20,149 nucleotides of DNA from CAZITB01 sp964542055 (GCA_964542055.1 CAZITB010000043.1:1-20149); one strand, 5' to 3'. Shown: positions 1 through 7,309, numbered from the stretch's first letter. Translations and numbers: made by a program. The notes: generated by a model not told the origin, from the letters alone.

Positions 1-54
1 AAAATTGATAATTTAAAAAAAATTTTGTAAGCAATAATTGTGCCGAACAGGATT

Positions 55-76
55 GGGACAGTTACCTATTTTTTTT
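55..76. repeat. Motif resembling ends of REP-associated transposase elements
   Basis: GGGACAGTTACCTATTTT followed by more T reads, on the other strand, as an A run, then ATAGGTAACTGTCCC. From memory, closely similar GGGGACAG(T/C)(T/C)ACCTATTTTT strings recur next to REP-associated tyrosine transposase (Y1, IS200-like) genes in many environmental genomes. On the minus strand a short open frame (226 to 62) ends exactly in this motif, as transposase frames of this type often do, but its residues are not recognisable. This is a tentative remnant and no intact transposase is present. Confidence 0.35.
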
Positions 77-227
77 GTCGATATACGATCGTTTTTGCAT
101 AGCTGTTTCAAACATATCATCACTTCTTTTTCCATTCAACTTATTGAATTTGGAAATACTCCCTTTCAAATCCTCTGTCTGATCGTTACTAATTATAACA
201 GTATTGTGGACCTTTATCAACAACAAA

Positions 228-307
228 AATCTGTGTAACCTGTGTAATCATCGTCTAATTATTTCATCTTTTTCAAATCTGTGAAAATCTGAGTTAATCT
301 GTGGCAA
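228..307. repeat. Degenerate ATCTGTG(T/A)AA direct repeats
   Basis: Five imperfect copies of a roughly 10-bp unit are visible: AATCTGTGTAA (228-238), CCTGTGTAATC (239-249), AAATCTGTGAAA (275-286), AATCTGAGTTA (286-296) and AATCTGTGGCAA (296-307). The unit is not in phase with any gene. Similar ATCTGTG-rich strings are a known kind of dispersed non-coding repeat in environmental bacterial genomes (recollection). Its function is unknown, and it lies next to the transposase-end-like motif. Confidence 0.6.
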
Positions 308-372
308 ATTTTTTTTCACTTTTTTGAATTTTCCACTTGCCGGGCAAAATCGCCCTTTTTCCCGAAAATCGC

Positions 373-414
373 GCAAAGTGGGGTAAAGTTGGGGCAAAGT
401 TGGGGTAAACTGGC
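373..414. repeat. Tandem 11-bp array, G(C/T)AAAGTTGGG
   Basis: About four consecutive imperfect units are seen: GCAAAGTGGG (373-382), GTAAAGTTGGG (383-393), GCAAAGTTGGG (394-404) and GTAAACTGGC (405-414), with a decayed fifth unit (CTAAACCCG) after. The C/T at position 2 alternates between units. An 11-bp period is close to one helical turn, so the G tracts would fall on the same DNA face. No gene covers the array. Confidence 0.75.
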
Positions 415-477
415 CTAAACCCGCTCAAAAGTGCCGAAAACCACACACTTTTTGATTTTACCGCAATTCAAACTAAG

Positions 478-493
478 TCTTGTATTTACAAGA
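478..493. repeat. 16-bp perfect palindrome TCTTGTA-TT-TACAAGA
   Basis: Two 7-bp arms flank a TT centre. The TTGTA/TACAA half sites resemble operators of GntR-family regulators (family knowledge), but no gene starts nearby: fucU ends at 658 on the other strand and the window edge lies to the left. It could be a chance palindrome or a site acting on something outside the window. Confidence 0.35.
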
Positions 494-604
494 ACTTACA
501 TTAAATTTTACCCCGAGTCTTAAATACTTAGTGTCATTTTTGAGCTGTTCTTTCGCCCATTCACGCAAGCAATTTCACACCCCTTTTCGCCCAAATCGAC
601 ATAA

Positions 605-630
605 AAGAAGCGGCCAGAAAATCGACCGCT
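605..630 (-). terminator. Probable intrinsic terminator after fucU
   Basis: Read on the minus strand, AGCGGTC, an 8-nt loop and GGCCGCT form a 7-bp stem with one G-T pair, followed by TCTTTTAT. It lies about 28 bases beyond the fucU stop. The stem resembles the hairpin in front of trpE (20065-20090). Confidence 0.5.
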
Positions 631-657
631 TTCGATCTCATTTCCAAAACACAAATT

Positions 658-1086
658 CTAAATCACAACGCCCTTTTTCAAAATCAAATTCGCATAAAGT
701 GATGTCTCGCCCGTACTGATTATCGCATAGGCCTTCTTTGCCCGCTCATAAAATTCGAACCTCTCCACGAACTCGAAATCGTTAAACTTCTCGCCTGAAC
801 CCTTGAATATCTCTCTATACCGCTGCCAAATCTCCGGCTTATAGTCATGGCCCTTGACCACCTCCATCACACCCGCCGCACTATCGACAAAGGTATCCAG
901 CGGAAAAAACTTCATTATTGCCTCTAGCACCTCCGGCACGCCATGACCGTCCAGCCGCACAAGCCGCCTGGCATGCGAAGCCGCGGGGAAATTGCCATCG
1001 CCTATTATCAATTCATCTCCGTGTCCCATCTCCATAAGAATCTTCAAAAGCTCCGGCGTTAAAATAGCAGGCACATTTTTAAGCAT
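658..1086 (-). CDS. fucU: L-fucose mutarotase (RbsD/FucU family)
   Basis: Cytoplasmic enzyme that interconverts the alpha and beta anomers of L-fucose, supplying the anomer used by fucose isomerase. The 142-residue product matches the family's usual length of about 140 and is collinear with E. coli FucU: an N-terminal MGHGDE block with His22, GDGN with Asp30, and a C-terminal FYERAKKAYAI...TGE block ending in LILKKGV. The start was set at the ATG at 1086, which has GGAG eight bases upstream (1095-1098); a TTG two codons earlier would lie only two bases from that site. It follows fucI on the same strand with a hairpin terminator between them, so expression may depend on read-through or on an unseen promoter. 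Assignment to fucose rather than a related 6-deoxysugar or ribose is by similarity. Confidence 0.93.
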   Translation of the reverse strand: MLKNVPAILTPELLKILMEMGHGDELIIGDGNFPAASHARRLVRLDGHGVPEVLEAIMKFFPLDTFVDSAAGVMEVVKGHDYKPEIWQRYREIFKGSGEKFNDFEFVERFEFYERAKKAYAIISTGETSLYANLILKKGVVI

Positions 1087-1100
1087 ATTCAAATCTCCAT

Positions 1101-1130
1101 AAAAAAACGGCCCGGATTATTCCCGAGCCG
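1101..1130 (-). terminator. Intrinsic-terminator-like hairpin between fucI and fucU
   Basis: On the minus strand CGGCTCGG, a 7-nt loop and CCGGGCCG form an 8-bp GC-rich stem (one T-G pair), followed directly by seven T (1107-1101). It begins 15 bases after the fucI stop and its T tract touches the fucU ribosome site (1095-1098). It could terminate most transcripts after fucI, or stabilise the fucI 3' end while lowering fucU expression. Confidence 0.75.
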
Positions 1131-1145
1131 TAACAGCATTCCAAA

Positions 1146-2849
1146 TTAAAGCATCTTGAACTGGTTCTCACCTCCGTTGATCAGATGCACAAGCGGCAGC
1201 GGCCTGTCGGTACCTTCAACAAATCGCGGCCTCGCCTCCCACGGAGCCACATTGAGCACACCGGTCATATCCATCCAGTGCTGGAGCCTGGCAACCGGCA
1301 GATTCCAGGTCATGTGGAAATGGTTGGCAGGTGCGTACTGCTTGTACTCGGTCATCGTGGCGTACTTAGGCACAACAAAGGTATGCGGCCAGTTCCAGTT
1401 GGTCAGATTGCACATCGCCTTTTCCAGCTTGGCAGGCAGCGAAGTCGTTGACGCCTCATCCCAGATCATCGAGAACTTATCACATACACTTGAATACGCC
1501 ATTCTGCCGGCGATACCGTCAATTCCTGCCGGGGTAGTAAAGGTCACACTGTTTCCGCCGCCGGGGAAGTACCCTTCATCGGCAAGCGGCATGGTGACGT
1601 TTTTCATCAGCTTATCGGCACTTGTGCCCGGCTTACCCGCCCAGTTAAACGAAGCACTGCCGGAATTATTACCATCGACAAGACCTTTTTTAAGCCAGTC
1701 GGGTTTGCTCTTTGGCAGCGAGAGCTTGATCTTCTTGGCAAGAGCCTTTATCTCCGACGCTTCCCAGACCTTTCTAAAATCCATAAACAGCGGAGGATTG
1801 CCGCCGCTAAGCCAGGTCATAAACAGCATTGTCAAAAGGCCCTGCATATCCGCTTCGGTCGCATAAGATAGCGGAGCTTTCTCGCCGTTGTGGTCGAATG
1901 TGCTGTTAAAGAGCGATTCCATAACATCTGCCACAGGCAGCGGCAAGCCGCGCATATCGCTGCCCCATTCGAGCTGGCTCATGAACCCGCCGCCGAGAGC
2001 GTTAAGGTCTTTCATCAGGTCCCTTGCAATAAGATACATCGCAAGCGACATATCGAAACGCTTTGAATCGTCATCGGTTTTTATCTCCAGCCGTTTGCCG
2101 ACATGCTTGTCAACCCAGCTGCGAAGCTCTTTGAGTTCCTTCTTGTCATAAGCCTCTTTACTGAGCATATCGGACAGAAGCTTCATATCCAGCCGGGCAA
2201 TTTCGATTCCGAATGTGTTCCTTGTGGGAATAATATGCTGCAATGCGGTTTCCATACCCATTGAATCATGGCCAAAGACAACCACCCTTCTGCCTTTTAG
2301 TCCGACGGTGGTTACCGCTGAATAGCACCAATTAATAAGTGCCTCTGCGGTCTTGTCGCTCATTACCGGGTTGAGTCCTGTATCGGCCCAGTTGCCGACA
2401 TTAAGGCTGACCAGTTTACCATACTGACTAATGGCACCGCTGGTCGCATGGGCATAAACCACGCCGGGCTTTGGCCCGCTGTTTCCGCAGGTAATATTTA
2501 TCGGTGTATCTTTGGGAAACTGCTGCAAAAGCGATATGGTTGTCAGCTGGGGAAATGCCCATGTATCAGGACAGCATACCAGAATATTTACGCCGGCATC
2601 TTTAAACTGATTGGCTACAATATCAGCCTGTTTTTCCGAATCGATAAGTATATCCGAATAGACAACTTCAACCGGAATTTTATCCGGAAGAACGACCGTT
2701 CCAGAAATTTTATCAGCGGTCATTTTGATAATATTCTGAGCTCGTTTCCGGCTGTCCGCATCAATCCTTGGATCGCATGGGCCAAAGACGCCGATGACCG
2801 GGGCTTTGGGGGTAGCAGTTACGTTTTGAGGTAAACATTTTGCCGGCAT
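1146..2849 (-). CDS. fucI: L-fucose isomerase family protein
   Basis: Cytoplasmic Mn-dependent ketol isomerase, probably converting L-fucose to L-fuculose (also D-arabinose to D-ribulose in the family). The 567-residue product is close to E. coli FucI (591). The three metal ligands can be placed by local alignment: Glu332 (ATEADMQG), Asp357 (FMDFRKVW) and His510 (ANHFHM), corresponding to E. coli Glu337, Asp361 and His528. The start at 2849 has GGAG eight bases upstream (2858-2861). A longer reading from 2912 is rejected because that TTG is itself the -35 element of the likely promoter. The protein diverges from E. coli FucI over its first 170 residues, so the exact sugar is inferred; adjacent fucU supports fucose. 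No kinase or aldolase is nearby. Confidence 0.88.
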   Translation of the reverse strand: MPAKCLPQNVTATPKAPVIGVFGPCDPRIDADSRKRAQNIIKMTADKISGTVVLPDKIPVEVVYSDILIDSEKQADIVANQFKDAGVNILVCCPDTWAFPQLTTISLLQQFPKDTPINITCGNSGPKPGVVYAHATSGAISQYGKLVSLNVGNWADTGLNPVMSDKTAEALINWCYSAVTTVGLKGRRVVVFGHDSMGMETALQHIIPTRNTFGIEIARLDMKLLSDMLSKEAYDKKELKELRSWVDKHVGKRLEIKTDDDSKRFDMSLAMYLIARDLMKDLNALGGGFMSQLEWGSDMRGLPLPVADVMESLFNSTFDHNGEKAPLSYATEADMQGLLTMLFMTWLSGGNPPLFMDFRKVWEASEIKALAKKIKLSLPKSKPDWLKKGLVDGNNSGSASFNWAGKPGTSADKLMKNVTMPLADEGYFPGGGNSVTFTTPAGIDGIAGRMAYSSVCDKFSMIWDEASTTSLPAKLEKAMCNLTNWNWPHTFVVPKYATMTEYKQYAPANHFHMTWNLPVARLQHWMDMTGVLNVAPWEARPRFVEGTDRPLPLVHLINGGENQFKML

Positions 2850-2883
2850 TTTATTTTCTCCATTTAAATTCAAATTTTGGAAC

Positions 2884-2912
2884 ATTCTAAACTGAACGAG
2901 CGATGATTTCAA
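2884..2912 (-). promoter_or_regulatory. Sigma-70-type promoter for fucI
   Basis: TTGAAA (2912-2907), a 17-bp spacer and TAGAAT (2889-2884) on the minus strand. Transcription would start near 2877, giving a leader of about 28 bases before the fucI ATG with its GGAG site. The -35 overlaps the upstream alternative start codon of fucI and so argues against it. Confidence 0.65.
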
Positions 2913-3057
2913 TAATTTTCCAGAATGCCTTCTATTTTCTTGACGAAAAGTATATGGAGATGTTGTTTGCCTTATGTCTCATGCGATATACAAGGAAATT
3001 ATCCGGCTCGGCCGACAAGAAAACGCTCTCCTGTTTTCCTCCGTTCAAAAATACCAA

Positions 3058-3086
3058 TTGAAAATAACCTTTCAACCGATTAAAAT
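3058..3086 (+). promoter_or_regulatory. Sigma-70-type promoter with inverted repeat for the methyltransferase operon
   Basis: TTGAAA (3058-3063), a 17-bp spacer and TAAAAT (3081-3086). The predicted start is near 3093, about 25 bases before the TTG start codon. The -35 is one arm of a perfect inverted repeat, TTGAAA-N6-TTTCAA (3058-3075), which could serve as an operator. Confidence 0.6.
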
Positions 3087-3117
3087 CTTCCATTTAACAC
3101 AAAAAGGAGTTTGACTG

Positions 3118-4044
3118 TTGAAATTCGAAAAAAACACAATACTTTGCGGCGACTGCATTGAGCTTTTAAACCAAGCCGACGCCCCTTTCGCCGACCTGAT
3201 CTTCGCCGACCCCCCGTTCAACATCGGTTACAAATACGACAAATATCACGATAAACTAAAGAAAGACAAATATTTAGCTTGGACCCGCGACTGGATGGCC
3301 GCCTGCAAAAAGGCCCTCAAACCCGCCGGCTCATTCTACATCGCCATCGGCGACGACTACGCAGCCAACGTAAAAATAATAGCCGATCAACTCGGCCTGC
3401 ACATGCGAAACTGGATCATCTGGCATTATACCTTCGGCCAGCAGACAAAAACCAAATTCGCACGTGCCCACACACATATTTTTTACTTCGTTAAAGACCC
3501 CGTGAACTTCACTTTCAACGACCACGCCGTACGTGTTCCTTCCGACCGCCAGCTTATTTATAACGACAAGCGCTCCAACAACTTAGGAAAAATGCCCGAC
3601 GATGTCTGGAACACCTTTTCACGTGTCTGCGGCACCTTCAAAGAACGTCAGGGCTGGCACCCGTGCCAGATGCCCGTTATACTCCTTTCAAGAATAATCG
3701 CCGCCAGCTCCAATCCCGGCGACACGGTTATCGACCCCTTTATCGGGTCCGGCACAACCGCCGAAGCCGCCGCAATTTACGGCCGTAACTATATAGGCAT
3801 TGACATTTCATCCGACTATTGCAAAAATGTCCAAAATAGATTAAAAAATGTCGATCGTGAGAACATTTTAAATCTTGAAACGAAAAGACTTTATATAGAA
3901 ATGGGCGTTCAGCCTTCAACCATTTTGGAAAACGGGATATATTTGAAATACTTCTTGCAGCAATTAAAAATCCGCCTAAACGGTTCCATCGATTTCGATG
4001 AAAACCATATAACCAAACTTTTAAACGAAAAGGGTTCACAATGA
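3118..4044 (+). CDS. Beta-class DNA methyltransferase (N6-adenine or N4-cytosine), orphan
   Basis: S-adenosylmethionine-dependent DNA methylase. The catalytic motif IV DPPF is at residues 31-34 and the cofactor motif I DPFIGSGTT at 206-214; this order (catalytic first, cofactor last) is that of beta-class enzymes such as HinfI and CcrM. The middle part (about 120-190) would hold the target-recognition region. A tail of about 60 residues after the fold is not the CcrM C-terminal domain as far as can be judged. The TTG start has GGAG exactly eight bases upstream (3106-3109). Length is 308 residues. No restriction endonuclease is adjacent. The stop overlaps the next gene's ATG (ATGA), so it is translationally coupled to a lipoprotein gene. 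The recognition sequence cannot be read from the protein. Confidence 0.9.
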   Translation: MKFEKNTILCGDCIELLNQADAPFADLIFADPPFNIGYKYDKYHDKLKKDKYLAWTRDWMAACKKALKPAGSFYIAIGDDYAANVKIIADQLGLHMRNWIIWHYTFGQQTKTKFARAHTHIFYFVKDPVNFTFNDHAVRVPSDRQLIYNDKRSNNLGKMPDDVWNTFSRVCGTFKERQGWHPCQMPVILLSRIIAASSNPGDTVIDPFIGSGTTAEAAAIYGRNYIGIDISSDYCKNVQNRLKNVDRENILNLETKRLYIEMGVQPSTILENGIYLKYFLQQLKIRLNGSIDFDENHITKLLNEKGSQ

Positions 4045-4409
4045 AAAAGCTGTTAGTTGTCCTGGTGGTAAGTTCTTTTATGTTAGTTTCAGGCTGTATT
4101 TACATTTCTACTCATAAAGATTGCGGTTCGGTCAAACCCTGCGATTCCAGGGGCTCTGTTGTTATATCAGAAGTCAAAGCTGTCAAAGAAGGTTCAATGA
4201 CTTCAACTGACCAGAAACAAGCTTTCATGGCAATCGCAAGAAGAGGAGCCCAACAAGGTTACACCGAAGCTCAATGGAGCTATTTAATCGGTTCACTCGA
4301 GGACAGCTCACTTACATCTACCGACCAGAAAGAAGTTCTCATGTACATCATCGAAAACAAAACCTTAATAGGGACTCAAGATAATATACCGGCAGAGAAA
4401 AAAGAGTAA
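4041..4409 (+). CDS. Small hypothetical lipoprotein with an internal repeat
   Basis: The 122-residue product has a classic type II signal: MKK, a hydrophobic run, then lipobox VSGC with the lipidated cysteine at residue 19. The mature part carries two similar segments 38 residues apart, SMTSTDQKQAFMAIARR (52-68) and SSLTSTDQKEVLMYIIEN (89-106), suggesting a duplicated helical unit. Two further cysteines (28 and 34) could form a disulfide. No known family was recognised. The gene overlaps the methyltransferase stop by four bases and ends three bases before lnt, whose product adds the final acyl chain to lipoproteins, so it is a plausible direct substrate of its neighbour. Residue +2 is Ile; the final membrane location is unknown. 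Confidence 0.8.
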   Translation: MKKLLVVLVVSSFMLVSGCIYISTHKDCGSVKPCDSRGSVVISEVKAVKEGSMTSTDQKQAFMAIARRGAQQGYTEAQWSYLIGSLEDSSLTSTDQKEVLMYIIENKTLIGTQDNIPAEKKE

Positions 4410-4412
4410 ATA

Positions 4413-6137
4413 TTGAATATCATTAAAATATTTTGTGGTTTCGCATTAACCGGGCTCTTCCTGACCCTGTCGCAGTCGCCCTTTGACATGTCGTCCCTGG
4501 CGTGGATAGGCTTTTTGCCGCTGGTTTTCGTCTCCACCCCCCAGTCCAAAAAACGCTGGCTGTTCATAATCGGTTACTTTACCTGCCTGATATACTGGCT
4601 TGGCAATCTCTACTGGCTTTCGCTGCCCACAGTAATAGGATATGTGACATTTTGCATTTATATGGCCATTTACTGGCCCCTGCTTGCGATTTCCATAAGA
4701 TACTTCCGTTCAAAAAACTGGTCTATTACCTTTTTCCTGCCTATCCTGATCGTAGGTTTCGAGGCATGGCAAGGCTGGTTTTTAGGCGGTTTCAGCTGGC
4801 GCCTGCTTGGCCATTCGATGCACACTCAGCCCACAATCGTCCAGATAGCCGACATCTTCGGAGTTGCCGGCATTACCTTTGTTATAGCACTGGTAAACGG
4901 CTTTGTCGCTGAAATAATGCTCGAAAAGCCCAAAGCCATTTATGTCAAAACCTTCATAGTCCTGGCGGTACTGGTCTCCGTTTTCATTTACGGAACAAAA
5001 CAACTCGATTACTACCAAACCGCAGATCTGCCCCGCTCACCTCTTATCGCATCGATCCAGACCAACGAACCGATCACCATCGCGGGCATAGGCCATAAAT
5101 CCGACCAGCTATTCGAACAGATGATCAGCTTAAGCAACGAAACCCTCCAAGCAGAGCCGAACCTGATAGTCTGGCCCGAAACTATGGTAGTGGACACTCT
5201 TGAACATCAATACCTCAATCTCCGCGGATCGGCATACTCAGGCTACTATTACAACCAGGCCATTAGCGCCTTTGCCGCGAAAAACAAGGTTCAAATGGTA
5301 ATCGGCGCATCAGGCGGAATCACCGACTACAACTCGGAAAAAAATTCCGTCGCTCTTTTAAACCGCACAAACGCTGCCTATATCTATGGTGCCGACGGCC
5401 TCCAGAATCCAACACGCTATGACAAAATCCATCTCGTCCCCTTTGGCGAAATTGTCCCGTTCAAATACTCCGCACCATGGCTCTACGATTTCTTCATGCG
5501 ATTTACCCCCTACCCCGACCAGGATTTCTCTCTTACCCCCGGCACAAATTTTTACACCTTCGACCTGACGCTTGCCGACCAAACATACAGCTACGCCGTG
5601 ATTATCTGCTATGAAGACACCCTCGCCCAACTTGTTCGCAAAATGGCAGTGAACAAAACCGGCGAAAAACGCGTAAACTGGCTAGTGAACATATCCAACG
5701 ACGGCTGGTTCACCTGGCGAGCGAAAAAGGATTCTAAAGATACATACAACAAAGACTTATCTAATAGAAAGAAAGCCAAAAAGATATACACAACCACTGA
5801 ACTTGCCCAGCATGCAATTATCGCGTCATTTCGGGCGATTGAAACCAGAGTTGGCATTGTAAGAAGCGTTAATACCGGGATAAGCTGTTTTATTGAGCCG
5901 TCAGGCAGAATTAAGGATTCATTTATCGCTGGAACCCTGCCCAAACCGGCCATGAAAAGAAAAGGCGTCAGCGGCTGGATTGTCGATTACCTGACAATCG
6001 ATCCGAGAGTCAGTTTCTTTTCCAGATTCGGCCAGTGGCTTGAATATTTGTGTGGAATCATGATATTGCCGATATTAATGTTGTCGTTTAGGAAAATATC
6101 AAGAGTTAATTCTCATTTAGAAGGTTTTAAATGTTAA
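4413..6137 (+). CDS. lnt: Apolipoprotein N-acyltransferase
   Basis: Inner-membrane enzyme that transfers an acyl chain from phospholipid to the N-terminal cysteine of lipoproteins, the last maturation step in diderm bacteria. About six hydrophobic segments occupy residues 1-195, followed by a nitrilase-like periplasmic domain with the triad Glu256 (WPE), Lys338 (YDKIHLVPFGE) and Cys399 (ICYED), and a final membrane segment near 550. The NISNDGWF block (427-433) is present, but 32 residues, many of them Lys, separate it from Gln466-His467; in E. coli-type enzymes this connection is much shorter. Length is 574 against about 510 in E. coli. The TTG start follows the lipoprotein stop by three bases with AAAGAG upstream; its 3' end overlaps the next ATG by seven bases. 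Confidence 0.95.
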   Translation: MNIIKIFCGFALTGLFLTLSQSPFDMSSLAWIGFLPLVFVSTPQSKKRWLFIIGYFTCLIYWLGNLYWLSLPTVIGYVTFCIYMAIYWPLLAISIRYFRSKNWSITFFLPILIVGFEAWQGWFLGGFSWRLLGHSMHTQPTIVQIADIFGVAGITFVIALVNGFVAEIMLEKPKAIYVKTFIVLAVLVSVFIYGTKQLDYYQTADLPRSPLIASIQTNEPITIAGIGHKSDQLFEQMISLSNETLQAEPNLIVWPETMVVDTLEHQYLNLRGSAYSGYYYNQAISAFAAKNKVQMVIGASGGITDYNSEKNSVALLNRTNAAYIYGADGLQNPTRYDKIHLVPFGEIVPFKYSAPWLYDFFMRFTPYPDQDFSLTPGTNFYTFDLTLADQTYSYAVIICYEDTLAQLVRKMAVNKTGEKRVNWLVNISNDGWFTWRAKKDSKDTYNKDLSNRKKAKKIYTTTELAQHAIIASFRAIETRVGIVRSVNTGISCFIEPSGRIKDSFIAGTLPKPAMKRKGVSGWIVDYLTIDPRVSFFSRFGQWLEYLCGIMILPILMLSFRKISRVNSHLEGFKC

Positions 6138-7204
6138 AAACTGTGAAAATCATAGTCGTTATTGTGTTGGTTGCGGGCTTTTTCAGCAATACTAGCCTTG
6201 CTGAGAGTACTTATTCAAAGACCAGGGCTGTTGAGATAGTTACTGAAAATCTTACCGGCAAGGACCCATATTTAAGGACCAAGGCGATTGAAGTTGTATC
6301 CAATGCCGGTTATAAGCCGCTAATACCTTCTATCGAAAAACTTCTAACCGACGATTATGTGCCGGTGAGGTTTGCTGCCGCGGTTGCCGTTGGCGATATA
6401 GAGCATTCCGGTTCCGCAAGGGTTTTACGCAAACTCGTAGAAGTCGGTGACAAATCCTCCCAGATAGCTGCCGCTTATGCCCTTGCCAAAACAGGCGACA
6501 GCAGTAACGTACATCTGATCCGCAAAGCCCTCAAAAGCGGCGATCAGAATCTTAAAGCCAACGCAGCAATGCTTTTAGGTAAACTGAGAGACAAAAAAAG
6601 CATTGAAGAGCTCAAGAGGATTTTAAGTGATTTAAAAGCCAGCGATGCCGCTATGTTCCAGGCTGCGGAGGCATTAGCAAAGCTGGGCGAGACTGCGATT
6701 TACCCGAAATTATGGACCTTACTTATAAGCAAACATCCTGACGACCGGATGTTCGGCATACAGGCAATGTCTTCGCTTGGTACTCCAGAGGCGAAGCAGG
6801 CGATTTTGACCATGTTTTATGATGAAAATCTCGATGTAAGGCTAACAGCAGCCGCTGAATTAGGAAAATTCGGAGATAAATCCGGGCAAAGCGATGTTTT
6901 CGATGCTTTGACAAAGCCGCTGGAACAGATCGATGTTGAGGCTTTGGAACGTTCTTACAACTACCGTGAAAAAAATAACGACGAAAAAAATACTGAAAAT
7001 TCATCTGAGCCAATATTCAAACCGCTCAATCGAAGCCCCCAAGAGTACCAAAAAGACACAGAGCAGGCAAAAACCTTGGCGGCATTGGCTATCGGGTACA
7101 TTAATGTTGAAAAATTGAACGAATTTCTGCCGGGTCTCTTAAGTGACAGCTCGCCGATTGTAAGACTTGGAGCCGCACAGTCGGTGCTGATAGTTAACCA
7201 ATAA
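6131..7204 (+). CDS. Exported HEAT-repeat protein
   Basis: The 357-residue product has a signal peptide (residues 1-24, likely cleaved after SLA) and then a series of about 30-residue HEAT-like helical repeats (roughly 34-255), each with the D-x-x-V/L-R-x-x-A-A-x-A-L-G pattern. A hydrophilic Asn/Glu/Lys-rich linker (about 270-310) separates a last repeat (320-355) that ends with RLGAAQSVL. HEAT arrays of this type are protein-binding scaffolds and not enzymes; the partner is unknown. The ATG overlaps the lnt stop by seven bases, with AGAAGG upstream at 6119-6124, so it is the last gene of the methyltransferase-lipoprotein-lnt unit. Location in the periplasm is inferred from the signal peptide. 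Confidence 0.85.
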   Translation: MLKTVKIIVVIVLVAGFFSNTSLAESTYSKTRAVEIVTENLTGKDPYLRTKAIEVVSNAGYKPLIPSIEKLLTDDYVPVRFAAAVAVGDIEHSGSARVLRKLVEVGDKSSQIAAAYALAKTGDSSNVHLIRKALKSGDQNLKANAAMLLGKLRDKKSIEELKRILSDLKASDAAMFQAAEALAKLGETAIYPKLWTLLISKHPDDRMFGIQAMSSLGTPEAKQAILTMFYDENLDVRLTAAAELGKFGDKSGQSDVFDALTKPLEQIDVEALERSYNYREKNNDEKNTENSSEPIFKPLNRSPQEYQKDTEQAKTLAALAIGYINVEKLNEFLPGLLSDSSPIVRLGAAQSVLIVNQ

Positions 7205-7255
7205 AGAGCTGGTTTATCTTAATGAGTGAATAATTGTTATAAATATAAAAATATC

Positions 7256-7284
7256 TTGACCTTAGCGTATTATAATCGTAAAAT
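7256..7284 (+). promoter_or_regulatory. Sigma-70-type promoter for the mre operon
   Basis: TTGACC (7256-7261), a 17-bp spacer and TAAAAT (7279-7284). The predicted start is near 7291, leaving a leader of about 120 bases before 7413. A tempting TATAAT at 7271-7276 lies only nine bases from the same -35 and is not the likely -10. A second weaker possibility is TTGACT at 7317 with TATAAT at 7344 (21-bp spacing). Confidence 0.55.
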
Positions 7285-7309
7285 CTTAGCCTAATTGTGA
7301 TTTAATTTT

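Larger units (their letters stand above)
1..657. other. Gene-free, repeat-rich intergenic stretch
   Basis: No convincing gene was found on either strand here. The DNA is AT-rich with long T runs. Small frames exist at 38-238 (+), 480-719 (+) and 62-226 (-, about 54 residues), but none has a convincing ribosome site or a recognisable protein. What it does hold, left to right, is a GGGACAGTTACCTATTTT-type motif (55-76), degenerate ATCTGTG repeats (228-307), a weak GGGC/GCCC hairpin followed by T5 (342-360), an 11-bp tandem array (373-414), a 16-bp palindrome (478-493) and the probable fucU terminator (about 605-630). The character is that of a mobile-element scar or a dispersed-repeat island rather than coding DNA. 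Confidence 0.6.

Noticed and set aside
38..238. 66-residue open frame on the plus strand
   Set aside because: No ribosome site, atypical AT-rich composition, and it runs through the repeat motifs; no recognisable protein.
342..360. GGGC-AAAATC-GCCC hairpin followed by T5 as a plus-strand terminator
   Set aside because: Only a four-base stem and no plus-strand gene upstream to terminate.
480..719. 79-residue open frame on the plus strand
   Set aside because: Starts without a ribosome site, crosses the fucU terminator and overlaps the fucU 3' end antisense.
1156..1866. 236-residue open frame opposite fucI
   Set aside because: Antisense shadow of a clearly conserved isomerase; the reverse frame stays open because of codon composition.
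2934..3092. 52-codon plus-strand frame in the fucI/methyltransferase gap
   Set aside because: No ribosome site, overlaps the methyltransferase promoter, and its residues show no family pattern.
7271..7276. Perfect TATAAT upstream of the mre operon
   Set aside because: Only nine bases from the TTGACC element and no other -35 at proper distance; TAAAAT at 7279 fits better.
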